A stretch of DNA of 64,000 bases from Oceanimonas doudoroffii (GCF_002242685.1 NZ_NBIM01000001.1:1178001-1242000); one strand, 5' to 3'; shown: positions 8,796-18,722, counted from the first letter of the stretch. Numbers and translations are program-made. The notes: generated from the letters alone by a model not told the origin.

Positions 8796-10190
8796 TCAGA
8801 AGCTGGCATTTCGTGGTGTACGCGGAAACGGAATTGCCTCTCTAACATTACCCAGTCCCGTAACATAAGCCACCATTCGCTCCAGGCCCAGTCCAAACCC
8901 CGCATGCGGCACGGTGCCATATCGTCTGAGCTCGCGGTACCAGTCATAATCCTCTTGATTCATTCCCAGCTCATCCATTCTTGCATCCAGCACATCCAGT
9001 CTGTGCTCGCGCTGGGAACCCCCAATTATCTCTCCAATTCCCGGTGCCAGCACATCCATTGCGGCCACCGTTTTACCATCGTCATTAAGCTTCATGTAGA
9101 AAGACTTAATATCCTTGGGATAGTTCTTGACGATAACAGGGGCTTTAAAATGTTGTTCTGTTAAGTAACGCTCATGCTCGGAGGATAAATCAGCTCCCCA
9201 GAACACCGGAAATTCGAAATCACGCTCAGCTTGTTCCAGGATGGCTACTGCCTCGGTATAGTCAATATGAACAAAACTCATGGTGGCAAGCTGATCAAGC
9301 CGCGAAAATAAATCCTCACCAGAATATTCGGAAAGAAACCTCAGGTCGTCTGCACGTTCAGCCAGTACAGCGCGACAAATCGCTTTAAGCAGGGTTTCCG
9401 CAAGCTCCGCACTTTCATTCAAATCGGAAAAAGCAACTTCTGGCTCTACCATCCAGAACTCGGCCAAATGGCGGCTGGTATTTGAATTTTCAGCTCTGAA
9501 AGTCGGACCAAAGGTATACACCTTACTCAGAGCACAAGCATAGGCCTCGGCATTCAGCTGGCCGGATACCGTAAGAAAAGTTTCTTTGCCAAAAAAATCC
9601 TTCTCGAAGTCGACCTTACCATGTTCATCTCGCGCCGGATCCTGAAAATCCAGAGTTGACACCCGGAACATCTGCCCTGCCCCTTCACAATCAGACGCTG
9701 TAATAATGGGCGATGCGACCCAGAGGAAGCCTTGCTCATTAAAATATCGATGAATGGCCTGAGAAATACAGTTTCTTATTCTGGCCACACTCCCAATAAC
9801 ATTGGTTCTGGGCCTCAAGTGGGCATGCTCTCGCAAGTATTCAAGGCTATGTCGTTTCGGCGACATGGGGTAGCTGTCAGGGTCATCCACCCAGCCGACC
9901 ACAAGCACCTCTTCCGCTCTCAGTTCAAGGCTCTGCTGCTTTCCCAATGATTTAACAAGTTCACCCTTGACCATCAAGGAGCAGCCTGTGGTCAGTTTCA
10001 GCACTTCTTCCTGATAATTTTCCAGATTATCCGGCACCACCACCTGCAAACTGTCAAAGCAGGATCCATCATAAAGATTAATAAAAGACACCCCGGACTT
10101 GGAATCCCTTCTTGTTCTGACCCATCCTTTTACAGTAACCAGGTCACCTCTTTTATGTTTTGCTTGGATATTAAATATAGAAGAGTGCAT
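8796..10190 (-). CDS. asnS: Asparaginyl-tRNA synthetase
   Basis: 464 residues, full length for AsnRS (E. coli 466). It has the N-terminal OB-fold anticodon-binding domain ([20 protein letters not shown]), class II motif 2 ([20 protein letters not shown]) and motif 3 ([17 protein letters not shown]), and ends in PRTPRNASF. It charges tRNA-Asn in the cytoplasm. Its position between a BCCT transporter and creatininase is odd. G+C is lower than in the surrounding creatinine genes, and a terminator-like hairpin (10214-10237) lies in its leader just 24 bp before the start. It may be the only asnS of the genome inserted here, or a second horizontally acquired copy; the window cannot decide. ATG 10190 is preceded by a TAAGGT ribosome site. 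Confidence 0.95.
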   Translation of the reverse strand: MHSSIFNIQAKHKRGDLVTVKGWVRTRRDSKSGVSFINLYDGSCFDSLQVVVPDNLENYQEEVLKLTTGCSLMVKGELVKSLGKQQSLELRAEEVLVVGWVDDPDSYPMSPKRHSLEYLREHAHLRPRTNVIGSVARIRNCISQAIHRYFNEQGFLWVASPIITASDCEGAGQMFRVSTLDFQDPARDEHGKVDFEKDFFGKETFLTVSGQLNAEAYACALSKVYTFGPTFRAENSNTSRHLAEFWMVEPEVAFSDLNESAELAETLLKAICRAVLAERADDLRFLSEYSGEDLFSRLDQLATMSFVHIDYTEAVAILEQAERDFEFPVFWGADLSSEHERYLTEQHFKAPVIVKNYPKDIKSFYMKLNDDGKTVAAMDVLAPGIGEIIGGSQREHRLDVLDARMDELGMNQEDYDWYRELRRYGTVPHAGFGLGLERMVAYVTGLGNVREAIPFPRTPRNASF

Positions 10191-10207
10191 AGCATTACCT
10201 TACAGCG

Positions 10208-10237
10208 ACAAAAGTAAGCCTTCTCGGGAAGGCTTAC
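10208..10237 (-). terminator. Rho-independent terminator between creatininase and asnS
   Basis: Perfect ten-base-pair stem GTAAGCCTTC / GAAGGCTTAC with loop TCGG at 10214-10237. On the minus strand it is followed by TTTTGTCGC. It lies 26 bp after the creatininase stop and 24 bp before the asnS start, so it could end the creatininase transcript and limit read-through into asnS. Confidence 0.8.
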
Positions 10238-10262
10238 CTCGAGTCATTTTAACGTTTAAATA

Positions 10263-11027
10263 TCAGCAAAACCGTTCGGTTACCGATCCATAAATACCGT
10301 CAACACAAACATCGAACAGCAGCTTTCCATATTCTTCGCTGGCATTCCTGGCCGATGACAAGGTTCCCGAGGATGGCACCCAGCTCGGCTCCGAGGGGAA
10401 AATATCGTAGGGAGGGAAGGTCGCCGGATGGTGATGCACCACCTTGTCCATGTCGACGCAGTCCGGATGCAGGTGCAACATCAGCGAGGTTTCCAGTACG
10501 CCGCCATGCTCCACGTCCCAGCCGGTAAAGCCATCGGGGAAGACGGTTGTGATGGTCTCCTGGGTAACGTAATCCCAGTAAGACAGCAGCATCACCTGGG
10601 CCTGAATACCCTCATGACGCAGGTGCTCCAGGGCCAGATCGATGCCCTCCACCAGGAACATGGAGTTTTCGAAGTGGCCGTTTACCAACACGAACTTTCT
10701 GTTGCCATGGCGGGCATAGGCCACCAGCACATCCTTCACCACATCGATCAGGGTCTTGCCATTAATGCAGGTGGTGCCCGGAAAGAAGTTGCCACCACCG
10801 GACTTCACCTGGGATTTGTAGCCGTAGGCAATGGCGGGGGCTACCAGGATAGAATCCGACTTTTTCGCCACCCCTTCAGAGATCGCCGTGGGGATCAACA
10901 CATCCGGGTTCATCGACATATGTGGGCCATGTTGCTCTATGGCGCCGACGGGCAACATGATAACGGTGTTGCCATCCTCAACCTTTTTGGCATAGCTCTG
11001 CCAATCCATCTGTTCCAGATTAACCAT
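10263..11027 (-). CDS. Creatininase (creatinine amidohydrolase)
   Basis: 254 residues, close to the 260 of the Pseudomonas enzyme. It opens the creatinine ring to give creatine (EC 3.5.2.10) with a binuclear zinc/manganese centre. The metal-binding residues are visible: Glu31, His33 and Asp42 in LPVGAIEQHGPHMSMNPD, and His118 and Glu120 in VLVNGHFENSMF. These match the known ligand sets within two or three positions. The start ATG (11025-11027) directly abuts the stop codon of BCCT transporter 2, and the ribosome site AGAGG lies inside the transporter gene, so the two are translationally coupled. This ties the transporter to creatinine use. A terminator follows at 10208-10237. Confidence 0.95.
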   Translation of the reverse strand: MVNLEQMDWQSYAKKVEDGNTVIMLPVGAIEQHGPHMSMNPDVLIPTAISEGVAKKSDSILVAPAIAYGYKSQVKSGGGNFFPGTTCINGKTLIDVVKDVLVAYARHGNRKFVLVNGHFENSMFLVEGIDLALEHLRHEGIQAQVMLLSYWDYVTQETITTVFPDGFTGWDVEHGGVLETSLMLHLHPDCVDMDKVVHHHPATFPPYDIFPSEPSWVPSSGTLSSARNASEEYGKLLFDVCVDGIYGSVTERFC

Positions 11028-12629
11028 TTAATTTACCTCTTTGGAGTCAGCACTAGCGGTGCGGTATGCTTTGGTCGCGCCCATTCTTTGATGTTCGGCC
11101 CTGACGCCGATATACAGGGACCAACACATCAGCAACATGATCAGGGAAAACGGCAGGGCTGCGGCGATAGAAGCGGTTTGCAGCGAACTCAGGGCCGCGT
11201 CGCCGCCTACAACCAGCAGAACGGCGGCTACCACCCCCTGCATGATGCCCCACATCACCCGGTGGCGATTAAGGGGATGTTCATTACCCTCGCTCATGAT
11301 GGTGGTCAGCACCAAAGTTCCGGAGTCGGACGAAGTAATGAAGTAGGTGGCTACCAATAAGGTACCGACAATCATCGCCATGGTGGATAGATAACCCAAG
11401 TCCATGCTTTTAAAGGTGGCATAGAGTGCCTTCGCTACATCGTTGCTTACCACGGCGGCAATACCGGCGTCGTTAAACAGGTCCTGATAAAGCGCAGTAC
11501 CACCATAGGCTGCCAGCCAGACAAAGGACAACAGGGAAGAAACACCGACCACGCCCAGAACAAATTCTCGAATAGTACGGCCGCGGGATACACGAGCGAC
11601 AAACACCCCTACAAACGGTGCCCAGGACATCCACCAGCCCCAGTAGAATACGGTCCACCAGCCTTGCCACATGCTCTTCCAGCTGGCGTCGGCATCAGTC
11701 GGCGCGGATTCAATGTAGATGTTGAAGTTAACCAGTTGAGCTGCGTAGTCAAAGGTCACACCGAAAAGCGTCTTCAGAATGTAGAGGGTAGGGCCAAAGG
11801 CAAAGAAGAACACCAGCAGCAGTACCGTCAGCCACATATTACCAATGGACAGGTATTTCACCCCCCGCTTCAGACCGGTCAGTACGGAAATCAACGCACA
11901 AACGGTAATAACAGAGATCAGTACCAGCTGGACATTCTCGCTTTGCGGTATGCCCCATATTTCCGACAGCCCGGCGTTGATTTGCTGAGCCCCCATGCCC
12001 AGCGAGGTGGCGATGCCAAACAGGGTCGCAAATACCGCGATCACATCGATGAGCACGCCCCAGCGGCCCGTAACCCTGTCACCAAACAGCGGATAAAGGG
12101 TATAGCGGATACTGAGAGGCTTTTTCAGTCGATAACAGACAAAGGCCAGCGACAAGCCGACTACGCAGTAGATGGCCCAGGCATTCAGTCCCCAGTGGAA
12201 GAAGGAAATCGCCATGGCGGATTCGGCTGCAGCCTGATCACCAACGGCAGGAGAAAATGGAGAACCACTGGAAAAGTGGAACATGGGTTCGGCAATGGAC
12301 CAGAAGATGATACCAATGCCCTGCCCGGCTGCGTATACCATAGCGAACCAGGCGAAGTAACCGAACTCCGGTTTTTCGTGATCGTCGCCGAGCTTGATTT
12401 TTCCGTATTTACTGAAGGCAATGCCGATACAGAAAACCAGAAACAAACCCGCCAGAATGACGTACCAGGCATTGGCGGAAATTGTGATGACCGTTCTGAC
12501 GGCATCGACCAGGAAAGCCGATTCAGCAGGATAAACCAGGGCAAAACCGACCAGCCCCACTGTGATCAGCAGGGAGATAAACATGATATGTGGATTGATG
12601 CCTTTTAACAGGCCTTGATTGAGAACCAT
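11028..12629 (-). CDS. BCCT family transporter 2, coupled to creatininase
   Basis: 533 residues from ATG 12629, chosen because AAGGAG lies nine bases upstream; an upstream TTG at 12680 is open but has no support. The protein has about twelve helices and the canonical BCCT signature GWWTVFYWGWWMSWAPFVGV with an intact WWxxW aromatic box, followed by RVSRGRTIREFVLG. Such carriers move quaternary-ammonium or similar zwitterions. The stop codon touches the creatininase start, so it very probably imports creatinine, creatine or a compound degraded with them. That is an inference from coupling, as I know of no BCCT protein firmly shown to carry creatinine. Base composition matches the GC-rich surroundings, unlike BCCT transporter 1. 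Confidence 0.92.
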   Translation of the reverse strand: MVLNQGLLKGINPHIMFISLLITVGLVGFALVYPAESAFLVDAVRTVITISANAWYVILAGLFLVFCIGIAFSKYGKIKLGDDHEKPEFGYFAWFAMVYAAGQGIGIIFWSIAEPMFHFSSGSPFSPAVGDQAAAESAMAISFFHWGLNAWAIYCVVGLSLAFVCYRLKKPLSIRYTLYPLFGDRVTGRWGVLIDVIAVFATLFGIATSLGMGAQQINAGLSEIWGIPQSENVQLVLISVITVCALISVLTGLKRGVKYLSIGNMWLTVLLLVFFFAFGPTLYILKTLFGVTFDYAAQLVNFNIYIESAPTDADASWKSMWQGWWTVFYWGWWMSWAPFVGVFVARVSRGRTIREFVLGVVGVSSLLSFVWLAAYGGTALYQDLFNDAGIAAVVSNDVAKALYATFKSMDLGYLSTMAMIVGTLLVATYFITSSDSGTLVLTTIMSEGNEHPLNRHRVMWGIMQGVVAAVLLVVGGDAALSSLQTASIAAALPFSLIMLLMCWSLYIGVRAEHQRMGATKAYRTASADSKEVN

Positions 12630-12764
12630 AACGTTCAACTCCTTGGAACTGCCTTCATCGGCTGTTCTCAGTAACCTCAATATACTGTCAGGCGTCTTTC
12701 ACCCTCAGGTACATCTCGTTATCGAAACTGTGACACTGTCCATGCATCACAGGTACCGCTTAAA

Positions 12765-12794
12765 CGTAAAAGGCCCGCCCTCGCGGGCAGGCCT
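12765..12794 (-). terminator. Rho-independent terminator of creatinase 2
   Basis: Hairpin 12771-12794, minus-strand stem AGGCCTGCCC / GGGCGGGCCT (one G-U pair), loop GCGA, followed by TTTACG. Its stem sequence differs from that of the creatinase 1 terminator. Confidence 0.75.
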
Positions 12795-12801
12795 GCTTTC
12801 A

Positions 12802-14013
12802 TCAGCCCTTGATAATATTGTGCTCAGGGCCGAAGGGGAAGCGGGTGATGTTTTCCACTCCGCTTTCGCTGATCACCAGAATGTCGTGCTCGCGGTAACC
12901 ACCGGCGCCGGGCAGGCCTTCCGGCAGCATGATCATCGGCTCCATCGACACCACGTGACCCGGCTCCAGTACGGTGTCGATGTCTTCGCGCAGCTCCAGG
13001 CCGGCTTCACGACCGTAGTAGTGGCTCAGGGTACCGAAGGAGTGGCCGTAGCCAAAGGTGCGGTACTGCAGCACGTCGTGCTCGGCAAAGATTTCGTTGA
13101 GTTCGGCAGCGATGTCGCTGCAGCGGTTACCGGCCTTGATCAGCTCCAGACCGCGGCGGTGTACCTTGCAGTTGATTTCCCACAGCTCCAGGTGACGGTC
13201 GGACACGTGCTCGCTGAACAGGGTCCGCTCCAGGGCAGTGTAGTAACCACCGATCATCGGGAAGGTGTTCAGGCTGAGAATGTCGCCGGCTTCAATCTTG
13301 CGGCTGGTCACCGGGTTGTGGGCGCCGTCGGTGTTGATACCGGACTGGAACCATACCCAGGTGTCCATCAGCTCGCCATGGGGGAAGGTGCGGGCAATTT
13401 CACGTACCATGGCCTGAGTACCTGCCAGGGCCACTTCATACTCGGGCACACCCACGCCAATGGCGTCACGAATGGCGGCGCCGCCCACATCGGCCACACG
13501 GGCACCCTGCTTGATAAGGGCAATTTCCTCGGCAGACTTGATCATGCGCATCTTCATGGTGGGCACGCCAATGTCGACGAACTCGGCTTCCGGCATGGCG
13601 GCCTTCAGCTTGTCGAGGTTCTGCAGGCTCAGGTGGTCAAATTCCACACCCACGCGGCGGGCGCCGCCAATCAGCTGCTGTACACCACGGAAGAAGTTGT
13701 CCTTCTGCCAGTCGGTGTAAACCAGGTTGTCGCCCAGGGCGTTGCGGCGGTAAGGCTGGCCACCGTCGATGTTGGCAGTGATGGTGGTGTGAATGTCCTG
13801 AGTTACCGCCAGACCATAGTCCCGACCGAAACGGCAGTACACAAAGTCACTGAAGTAGTTGATGTTGTGATAAGAAGTGAACAGCACGGCGTCCACGTCG
13901 TTGGCGGCCATGTACTGGCGCAGCTTCTGCTGGCGGGAACGCATTTCCGCCTCGGAAAACATGCCGCGAACTTTTTCACCGTTGGGAATGGTCAGGGTGT
14001 TGGGCATCTGCAT
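12802..14013 (-). CDS. Creatinase (creatine amidinohydrolase), copy 2
   Basis: 403 residues, reading the same as copy 1 at 5403-6614 except for about five substitutions that I could find (for example Leu/Met in KAALPEAEF versus KAAMPEAEF, Ala/Gly in RDAIAVGV versus RDAIGVGV, Cys/Ser in NRCCDIA versus NRCSDIA, Glu/Asp in REDIETVL versus REDIDTVL, Asp/Glu in ISDSGVE versus ISESGVE). Catalytic His232 and the substrate-binding glutamates are intact, so it should be active on creatine. The ribosome site AAGGAAGGAG before ATG 14013 is identical to that of copy 1. It is the first gene of the leftward cluster, upstream of BCCT 2 and creatininase, but a terminator separates them. Confidence 0.95.
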   Translation of the reverse strand: MQMPNTLTIPNGEKVRGMFSEAEMRSRQQKLRQYMAANDVDAVLFTSYHNINYFSDFVYCRFGRDYGLAVTQDIHTTITANIDGGQPYRRNALGDNLVYTDWQKDNFFRGVQQLIGGARRVGVEFDHLSLQNLDKLKAAMPEAEFVDIGVPTMKMRMIKSAEEIALIKQGARVADVGGAAIRDAIGVGVPEYEVALAGTQAMVREIARTFPHGELMDTWVWFQSGINTDGAHNPVTSRKIEAGDILSLNTFPMIGGYYTALERTLFSEHVSDRHLELWEINCKVHRRGLELIKAGNRCSDIAAELNEIFAEHDVLQYRTFGYGHSFGTLSHYYGREAGLELREDIDTVLEPGHVVSMEPMIMLPEGLPGAGGYREHDILVISESGVENITRFPFGPEHNIIKG

Positions 14014-14157
14014 GGTAAGGCTCCTTCCTTATATTCGGTAACAGGGTTGTTAACTGCGCCCCATGTAATGGCTGAGTTAGCGCATGTCCCTGATGCTAGA
14101 GCCTGCCCGTCCATAACAGAAATGAATACTTCAAATCAGCCCATTTAGCTTGTTAAT
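14014..14157 (-). promoter_or_regulatory. Conserved leader/promoter region of creatinase 2
   Basis: Matches the region upstream of creatinase 1 over about 140 bp with scattered changes and one-base insertions. The remaining 14158-14311 up to dgkA is A+T rich and shows no gene. Shared sequence implies that both creatinases answer to the same control. Confidence 0.55.
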
Positions 14158-14311
14158 ACCTTGTTATGCATATTAGCAAAAGCGCCAGCTCATCGTGCCT
14201 GAAAGCAGATAAGCATCACAAAGTTTTAACCAATTGGTCCACTTTGTAACCATCTGTGGACACAATTTGCCACTCGCCCACCCCCTTACTCCCCTGTAGG
14301 CGGGCAACCCA

Positions 14312-14683
14312 TCAATGAAAAAAATGTTTGCCCAGCACCAAACCCCATACCAGCACCGCCAGCAGCAGGGTCAGCAGCACCGCCGCCGAGGCGGTATCCT
14401 TGGCCCGTCCCGCCAGCTCGTGATGCTCGGGGCCGATCCTGTCCACCACCGCTTCAATGGCGGAATTGAGCAGCTCTACCACCAGCACCATGCCCAGGCT
14501 CACCACCAGCCACAGGGTTTCGCTTAAACCCAGATCCAGCCAGAAGGCAAAAGGCACCAGCACCAGCGCCAGCCACACTTCCTGACGAAACGCCGCCTCG
14601 TGTTGGTAAGCACTGGCCAGCCCCTGGCGGGAATAGCCCAGGGCCGCCAGCACCCGTTGCAGTCCGGTTTTGCCCGGTTTCAT
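14312..14683 (-). CDS. dgkA: Diacylglycerol kinase
   Basis: 123 residues (E. coli 122) with three hydrophobic helices. It phosphorylates diacylglycerol to phosphatidate in the inner membrane, recycling lipid released by membrane-derived oligosaccharide and lipid A modification. The family signature ELLNSAIEAVVDRIG followed by HHELAGRAKDTASAAV, with the catalytic glutamates, is present. An amphipathic N-terminal helix containing YQHEAAFRQE precedes the first membrane helix. Its start lies 5 bp past the lpxH stop, so the two lipid-related genes are probably co-transcribed from upstream of lpxH. Confidence 0.95.
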   Translation of the reverse strand: MKPGKTGLQRVLAALGYSRQGLASAYQHEAAFRQEVWLALVLVPFAFWLDLGLSETLWLVVSLGMVLVVELLNSAIEAVVDRIGPEHHELAGRAKDTASAAVLLTLLLAVLVWGLVLGKHFFH

Positions 14684-14688
14684 CTGGT

Positions 14689-15420
14689 TTATCCCTCCAG
14701 TTCTCGGCTTTGCAGCTCGGCCTCGGCAGGACCGATACGCAACACACTGCCCTGAGTGTACCAGTCTCCCAGCACCAGGCGTTGTGCGGGCTGGCCGTCT
14801 AGCGCAAATTCATGAATGGCCGGCCTGTGGGTGTGTCCGTGCACCAGCCGTTGCACGCCGGCATTGCGCAGTTGTCGCTCTACCTCTCCCTGATTCACAT
14901 CCATGATGGTCAGGCTCTTTTCCTGCTTGGAGCGCGCGCTTCGGCCACGAATGCCTTCGGCAATGCCCATCCGTTTTTTCAATGGCAGGCGCAGAAACAG
15001 CCATTGCAGCCAGCCGAGTCGAGTAATGCGGCGAAAGCGCTGATAGCCGGCGTCGTCGGTGCACAGGGAGTCGCCGTGCATAATAAGCGTTGGCGTGCCA
15101 TACAGGTCAATCACCTGATGTTCGGGCAGCAGGGTCATGCCCGCCTCGGCGGCAAAACGCCGGCCAATCATGAAATCCCGATTGCCGTGAATGTAATACA
15201 CCGGCGTGCCGCCCTGGCTGCAGGCCCGGAATGCCGCCGCCACTTGCCGGTTAAGCACACTCGGCTCATCGTCCCCAATCCAGAACTCGAACAGGTCGCC
15301 CAGCACATAAAGGGCGTCGGCATGGGGCGCTTCATCACGCATAAAGGCAAGAAAGGCATGAGTAATATCGGGCCGGCCGGGACTCAGGTGCAGATCGGCA
15401 ATAAACAGGGTATGGGGCAT
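14689..15420 (-). CDS. lpxH: UDP-2,3-diacylglucosamine hydrolase (lipid A pathway)
   Basis: 243 residues from ATG 15420; the longer frame upstream crosses a terminator hairpin and lacks similarity. LpxH removes UMP from UDP-2,3-diacylglucosamine to give lipid X, the fourth step of lipid A synthesis. The calcineurin-type metallophosphoesterase motifs are in order: IADLHLSPGRPD near the N terminus, YVLGDLFEFWIGDD, HGNRDFMIG, IMHGDSLCTDD and VHGHTHRPA. These hold the two-manganese centre. It is a soluble, peripherally membrane-bound enzyme. It is followed by dgkA and preceded by ppiB on the same strand. Confidence 0.95.
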   Translation of the reverse strand: MPHTLFIADLHLSPGRPDITHAFLAFMRDEAPHADALYVLGDLFEFWIGDDEPSVLNRQVAAAFRACSQGGTPVYYIHGNRDFMIGRRFAAEAGMTLLPEHQVIDLYGTPTLIMHGDSLCTDDAGYQRFRRITRLGWLQWLFLRLPLKKRMGIAEGIRGRSARSKQEKSLTIMDVNQGEVERQLRNAGVQRLVHGHTHRPAIHEFALDGQPAQRLVLGDWYTQGSVLRIGPAEAELQSRELEG

Positions 15421-15437
15421 GAATGAAAATCCGGGAT

Positions 15438-15470
15438 TCAAAGACAACAATGCCCGCCGAGGCGGGCATT
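15438..15470 (-). terminator. Probable terminator after ppiB
   Basis: Stem AATGCCCGCC / GGCGGGCATT (15449-15470) with a two-base centre. On the minus strand it is followed by GTTGTCTTTG, which is only moderately T-rich. It lies between ppiB and lpxH, so it may attenuate rather than stop transcription. Confidence 0.55.
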
Positions 15471-15490
15471 GCAACAAACGGCGCAGCAGC

Positions 15491-15988
15491 TTATTCGCTG
15501 ACGGTGACGCCGGTGATCAGCACGTCGTCTACCGGTACGTCCTGATGCATGTAACCGCGAGTGCCGGTGGCCACAGCCTTGATCTTGTTGACCACGTCCA
15601 TGCCTTCGCTCACTTCACCGAACACGCAGTAGCCGTAGCCCTGGGTGGTAGCAGACTTGAAGTTGAGGAAGTCGTTGTCGTTGACGTTGATAAAGAACTG
15701 GGCGGTGGCCGAGTGCGGCTCCATGGTACGGGCCATGGCAATGGCGCCCACCTTGTTGGTCAGGCCGTTGTCGGCTTCGTTCTTGATGGCGGCACGGGTT
15801 TCCTTTTCTTCAAAGCCGGGACCGTAGCCGCCGCCCTGAATCATGAAACCGTCAATCACCCGGTGGAACAGGGTGTTGTCGTAGTGGCCGTCGCGGCAGT
15901 ATTGCAGAAAGTTGGCAACGGTTTCCGGCGCCTTGTCGGCAAACAGCTGAAGGGTAATGTCGCCGTAGGTAGTGTGCAGTGTAACCAT
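15491..15988 (-). CDS. ppiB: Peptidyl-prolyl cis-trans isomerase B (cyclophilin)
   Basis: 165 residues with no signal peptide, so the cytoplasmic cyclophilin PpiB (E. coli 164) rather than periplasmic PpiA. It speeds cis-trans isomerisation of prolyl bonds in folding proteins. Cyclophilin motifs are visible: [15 protein letters not shown] with the catalytic arginine, [18 protein letters not shown], and [17 protein letters not shown]. It lies divergent from cysS across a 153 bp gap, the same arrangement as in E. coli and many gammaproteobacteria. Confidence 0.95.
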   Translation of the reverse strand: MVTLHTTYGDITLQLFADKAPETVANFLQYCRDGHYDNTLFHRVIDGFMIQGGGYGPGFEEKETRAAIKNEADNGLTNKVGAIAMARTMEPHSATAQFFINVNDNDFLNFKSATTQGYGYCVFGEVSEGMDVVNKIKAVATGTRGYMHQDVPVDDVLITGVTVSE

Positions 15989-16141
15989 GTTCGTTCATTC
16001 CGTAGTGAGTTCAGGTGCCGAGTTTAGCGCAAGCGGCGGCGATAGCGAACCCCCGCGCCGCCGGGCTTGCACAGAGTGGCCATAAACGGTTCAATAAGCG
16101 CTATCTTGATATACCACTCACCACCACCAAGACACGGAAAC

Positions 16142-17521
<1,380 letters not shown>

Positions 17522-17544
17522 GGCAAAACGGTTGAAATTTGCGC

Positions 17545-17578
17545 CAAGGGCACCAATATGGTGCCCTTGATGTTTATA
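17545..17578 (+). terminator. Probable terminator after cysS
   Basis: Stem CAAGGGCACC / GGTGCCCTTG with loop AATAT at 17545-17569, followed by ATGTTTATAT. The U tract is imperfect, but the stem is strong. Confidence 0.65.
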
Positions 17579-17637
17579 TACCGACGGTTATTGACTGGAA
17601 TGACCGTGGCCGATGTGCAGTTTACAGGAGCCTGAAT

Positions 17638-17916
17638 ATGCAAACTCTGACCCTTACCGCCCTCACCTTGTCCCTTGCCCTGCTGGCCGGCTGCGAGCCG
17701 CAAGGCCCCGCCGCCGACGTGGAAGACCATATTGATGAAGTGGTGCAAGCCGGCTTCAACACCGAGCCTTCTCCCAACCTGCCCGCCGAGGCCCGCCCCG
17801 AGCCCGAGGTGATCGAGCAGCAGAAAAAGCAGCACCAGCAAGTGGTGGAGCAGGCCTCGCAGGAAGCGGAAAACAGGCTGGCCGACATTCTCGAGGCCAC
17901 ACAGCCGGCCGGCTGA
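17638..17916 (+). CDS. Small lipoprotein of unknown function
   Basis: 92 residues from ATG 17638, which has a CAGGAG ribosome site. The signal peptide is a type II one: MQTLTLTALTLSLALLAGC, with the lipidated cysteine at residue 19. The mature part is polar and rich in Glu, Gln, Pro and Ala; the second half (EQQKKQHQQVVEQASQEAE) looks like one long amphipathic helix. Aspartate does not follow the cysteine (Glu is at +2), so outer-membrane sorting is likely. I recognise no family. A second small lipoprotein follows 254 bp downstream. Confidence 0.7.
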   Translation: MQTLTLTALTLSLALLAGCEPQGPAADVEDHIDEVVQAGFNTEPSPNLPAEARPEPEVIEQQKKQHQQVVEQASQEAENRLADILEATQPAG

Positions 17917-18170
17917 CGACAAAGCGGATGAACAATTACCACTTCAGGACAGACTTCGTCATATACGATGCACCCAAGACACTGCTCGTTGCGTCAACCG
18001 GCTTCGCAAAAACGGGCTAACCATTGATTAGAAAGGATTTTTCTTATTCGACCAATCTGAAAGAATATTGTCATGGCTGTTGCATATGCTCCATTTGGGC
18101 TATTACTGTTTATGTCGTCACCAAAAAGCGGAATATCCCGCAACCCCGCTTGATAAAACAGGGAGAACCT

Positions 18171-18569
18171 ATGAACAAGTCACTGCTGAATATTCTGTTG
18201 TTTACCTCCGTCACCACCTTTGGCCTGGCAGCCTGTGACAACAAGGGCCCGGCGGAGCAGGCCGGCGAGAACATGGATAACGCCGTGGAGCAGGTACAGG
18301 AGCAGGCCGAGCAAACCATGGACGAGACTCAGGAAGCCCTGGGTATGGAAGAAGAAGGCACCATGGAGCAACTGGGCGAGTCCATTGATGAAACCATGGA
18401 CGAAGCCGCCCAGGCCGCCAGTGAACAGGCCGATGCCGCCGGTGAAGCCCTGAGCGATGCCGCTCAGGCCGTTGAAGAAAAAACCGACGCCATGGCCGAA
18501 GCCATGGACGAGGCCGCCGCCGAGGCCGAACGCAAGGTCAGCGAAGTGGTGGAAGAAAGCCAGCAATAA
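18171..18569 (+). CDS. Acidic helical lipoprotein of unknown function
   Basis: 132 residues from ATG 18171; the frame extends upstream without a ribosome site, while GGGAGAACCT precedes this ATG. A type II signal peptide ends in FGLAAC, giving a lipidated cysteine at residue 22 followed by Asp, which would favour inner-membrane retention under the Lol +2 rule. The rest is almost wholly Ala, Glu, Asp, Gln and Met in heptad-like runs (for example EQVQEQAEQTMDETQEALGM), predicting a long acidic coiled-coil or apolipoprotein-like helix. No known domain was recognised. A strong terminator follows 19 bp after the stop. Confidence 0.7.
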   Translation: MNKSLLNILLFTSVTTFGLAACDNKGPAEQAGENMDNAVEQVQEQAEQTMDETQEALGMEEEGTMEQLGESIDETMDEAAQAASEQADAAGEALSDAAQAVEEKTDAMAEAMDEAAAEAERKVSEVVEESQQ

Positions 18570-18587
18570 GCGCCACAAGGCAAACGT

Positions 18588-18615
18588 AAAAGGGGGAGCC
18601 ATGCTCCCCCTTTTT
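18588..18615 (+). terminator. Rho-independent terminator, same stem as at 39615
   Basis: Stem GGGGGAGC / GCTCCCCC around CAT (18592-18610) followed by TTTTT. A nearly identical hairpin ends paaZ. Confidence 0.85.
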
Positions 18616-18722
18616 GCGTCCAGTGTCCGCGTCTCACGCCTTCGGCTCACATTGCCTGCCCATATGCTCCCCCCGCCCTTCGGCATGCACCGCCCGGAAC
18701 ACAACAAAAACCAAACAGATAT

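Larger units (their letters stand above)
12802..14157 (-). repeat. Long direct repeat, copy B (creatinase gene plus upstream region)
   Basis: Partner of 5403-6757 in the same orientation, with about 6 kb between the copies holding BCCT 1, asnS, creatininase and BCCT 2. Recombination between the repeats would delete or duplicate that block. Confidence 0.85.
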
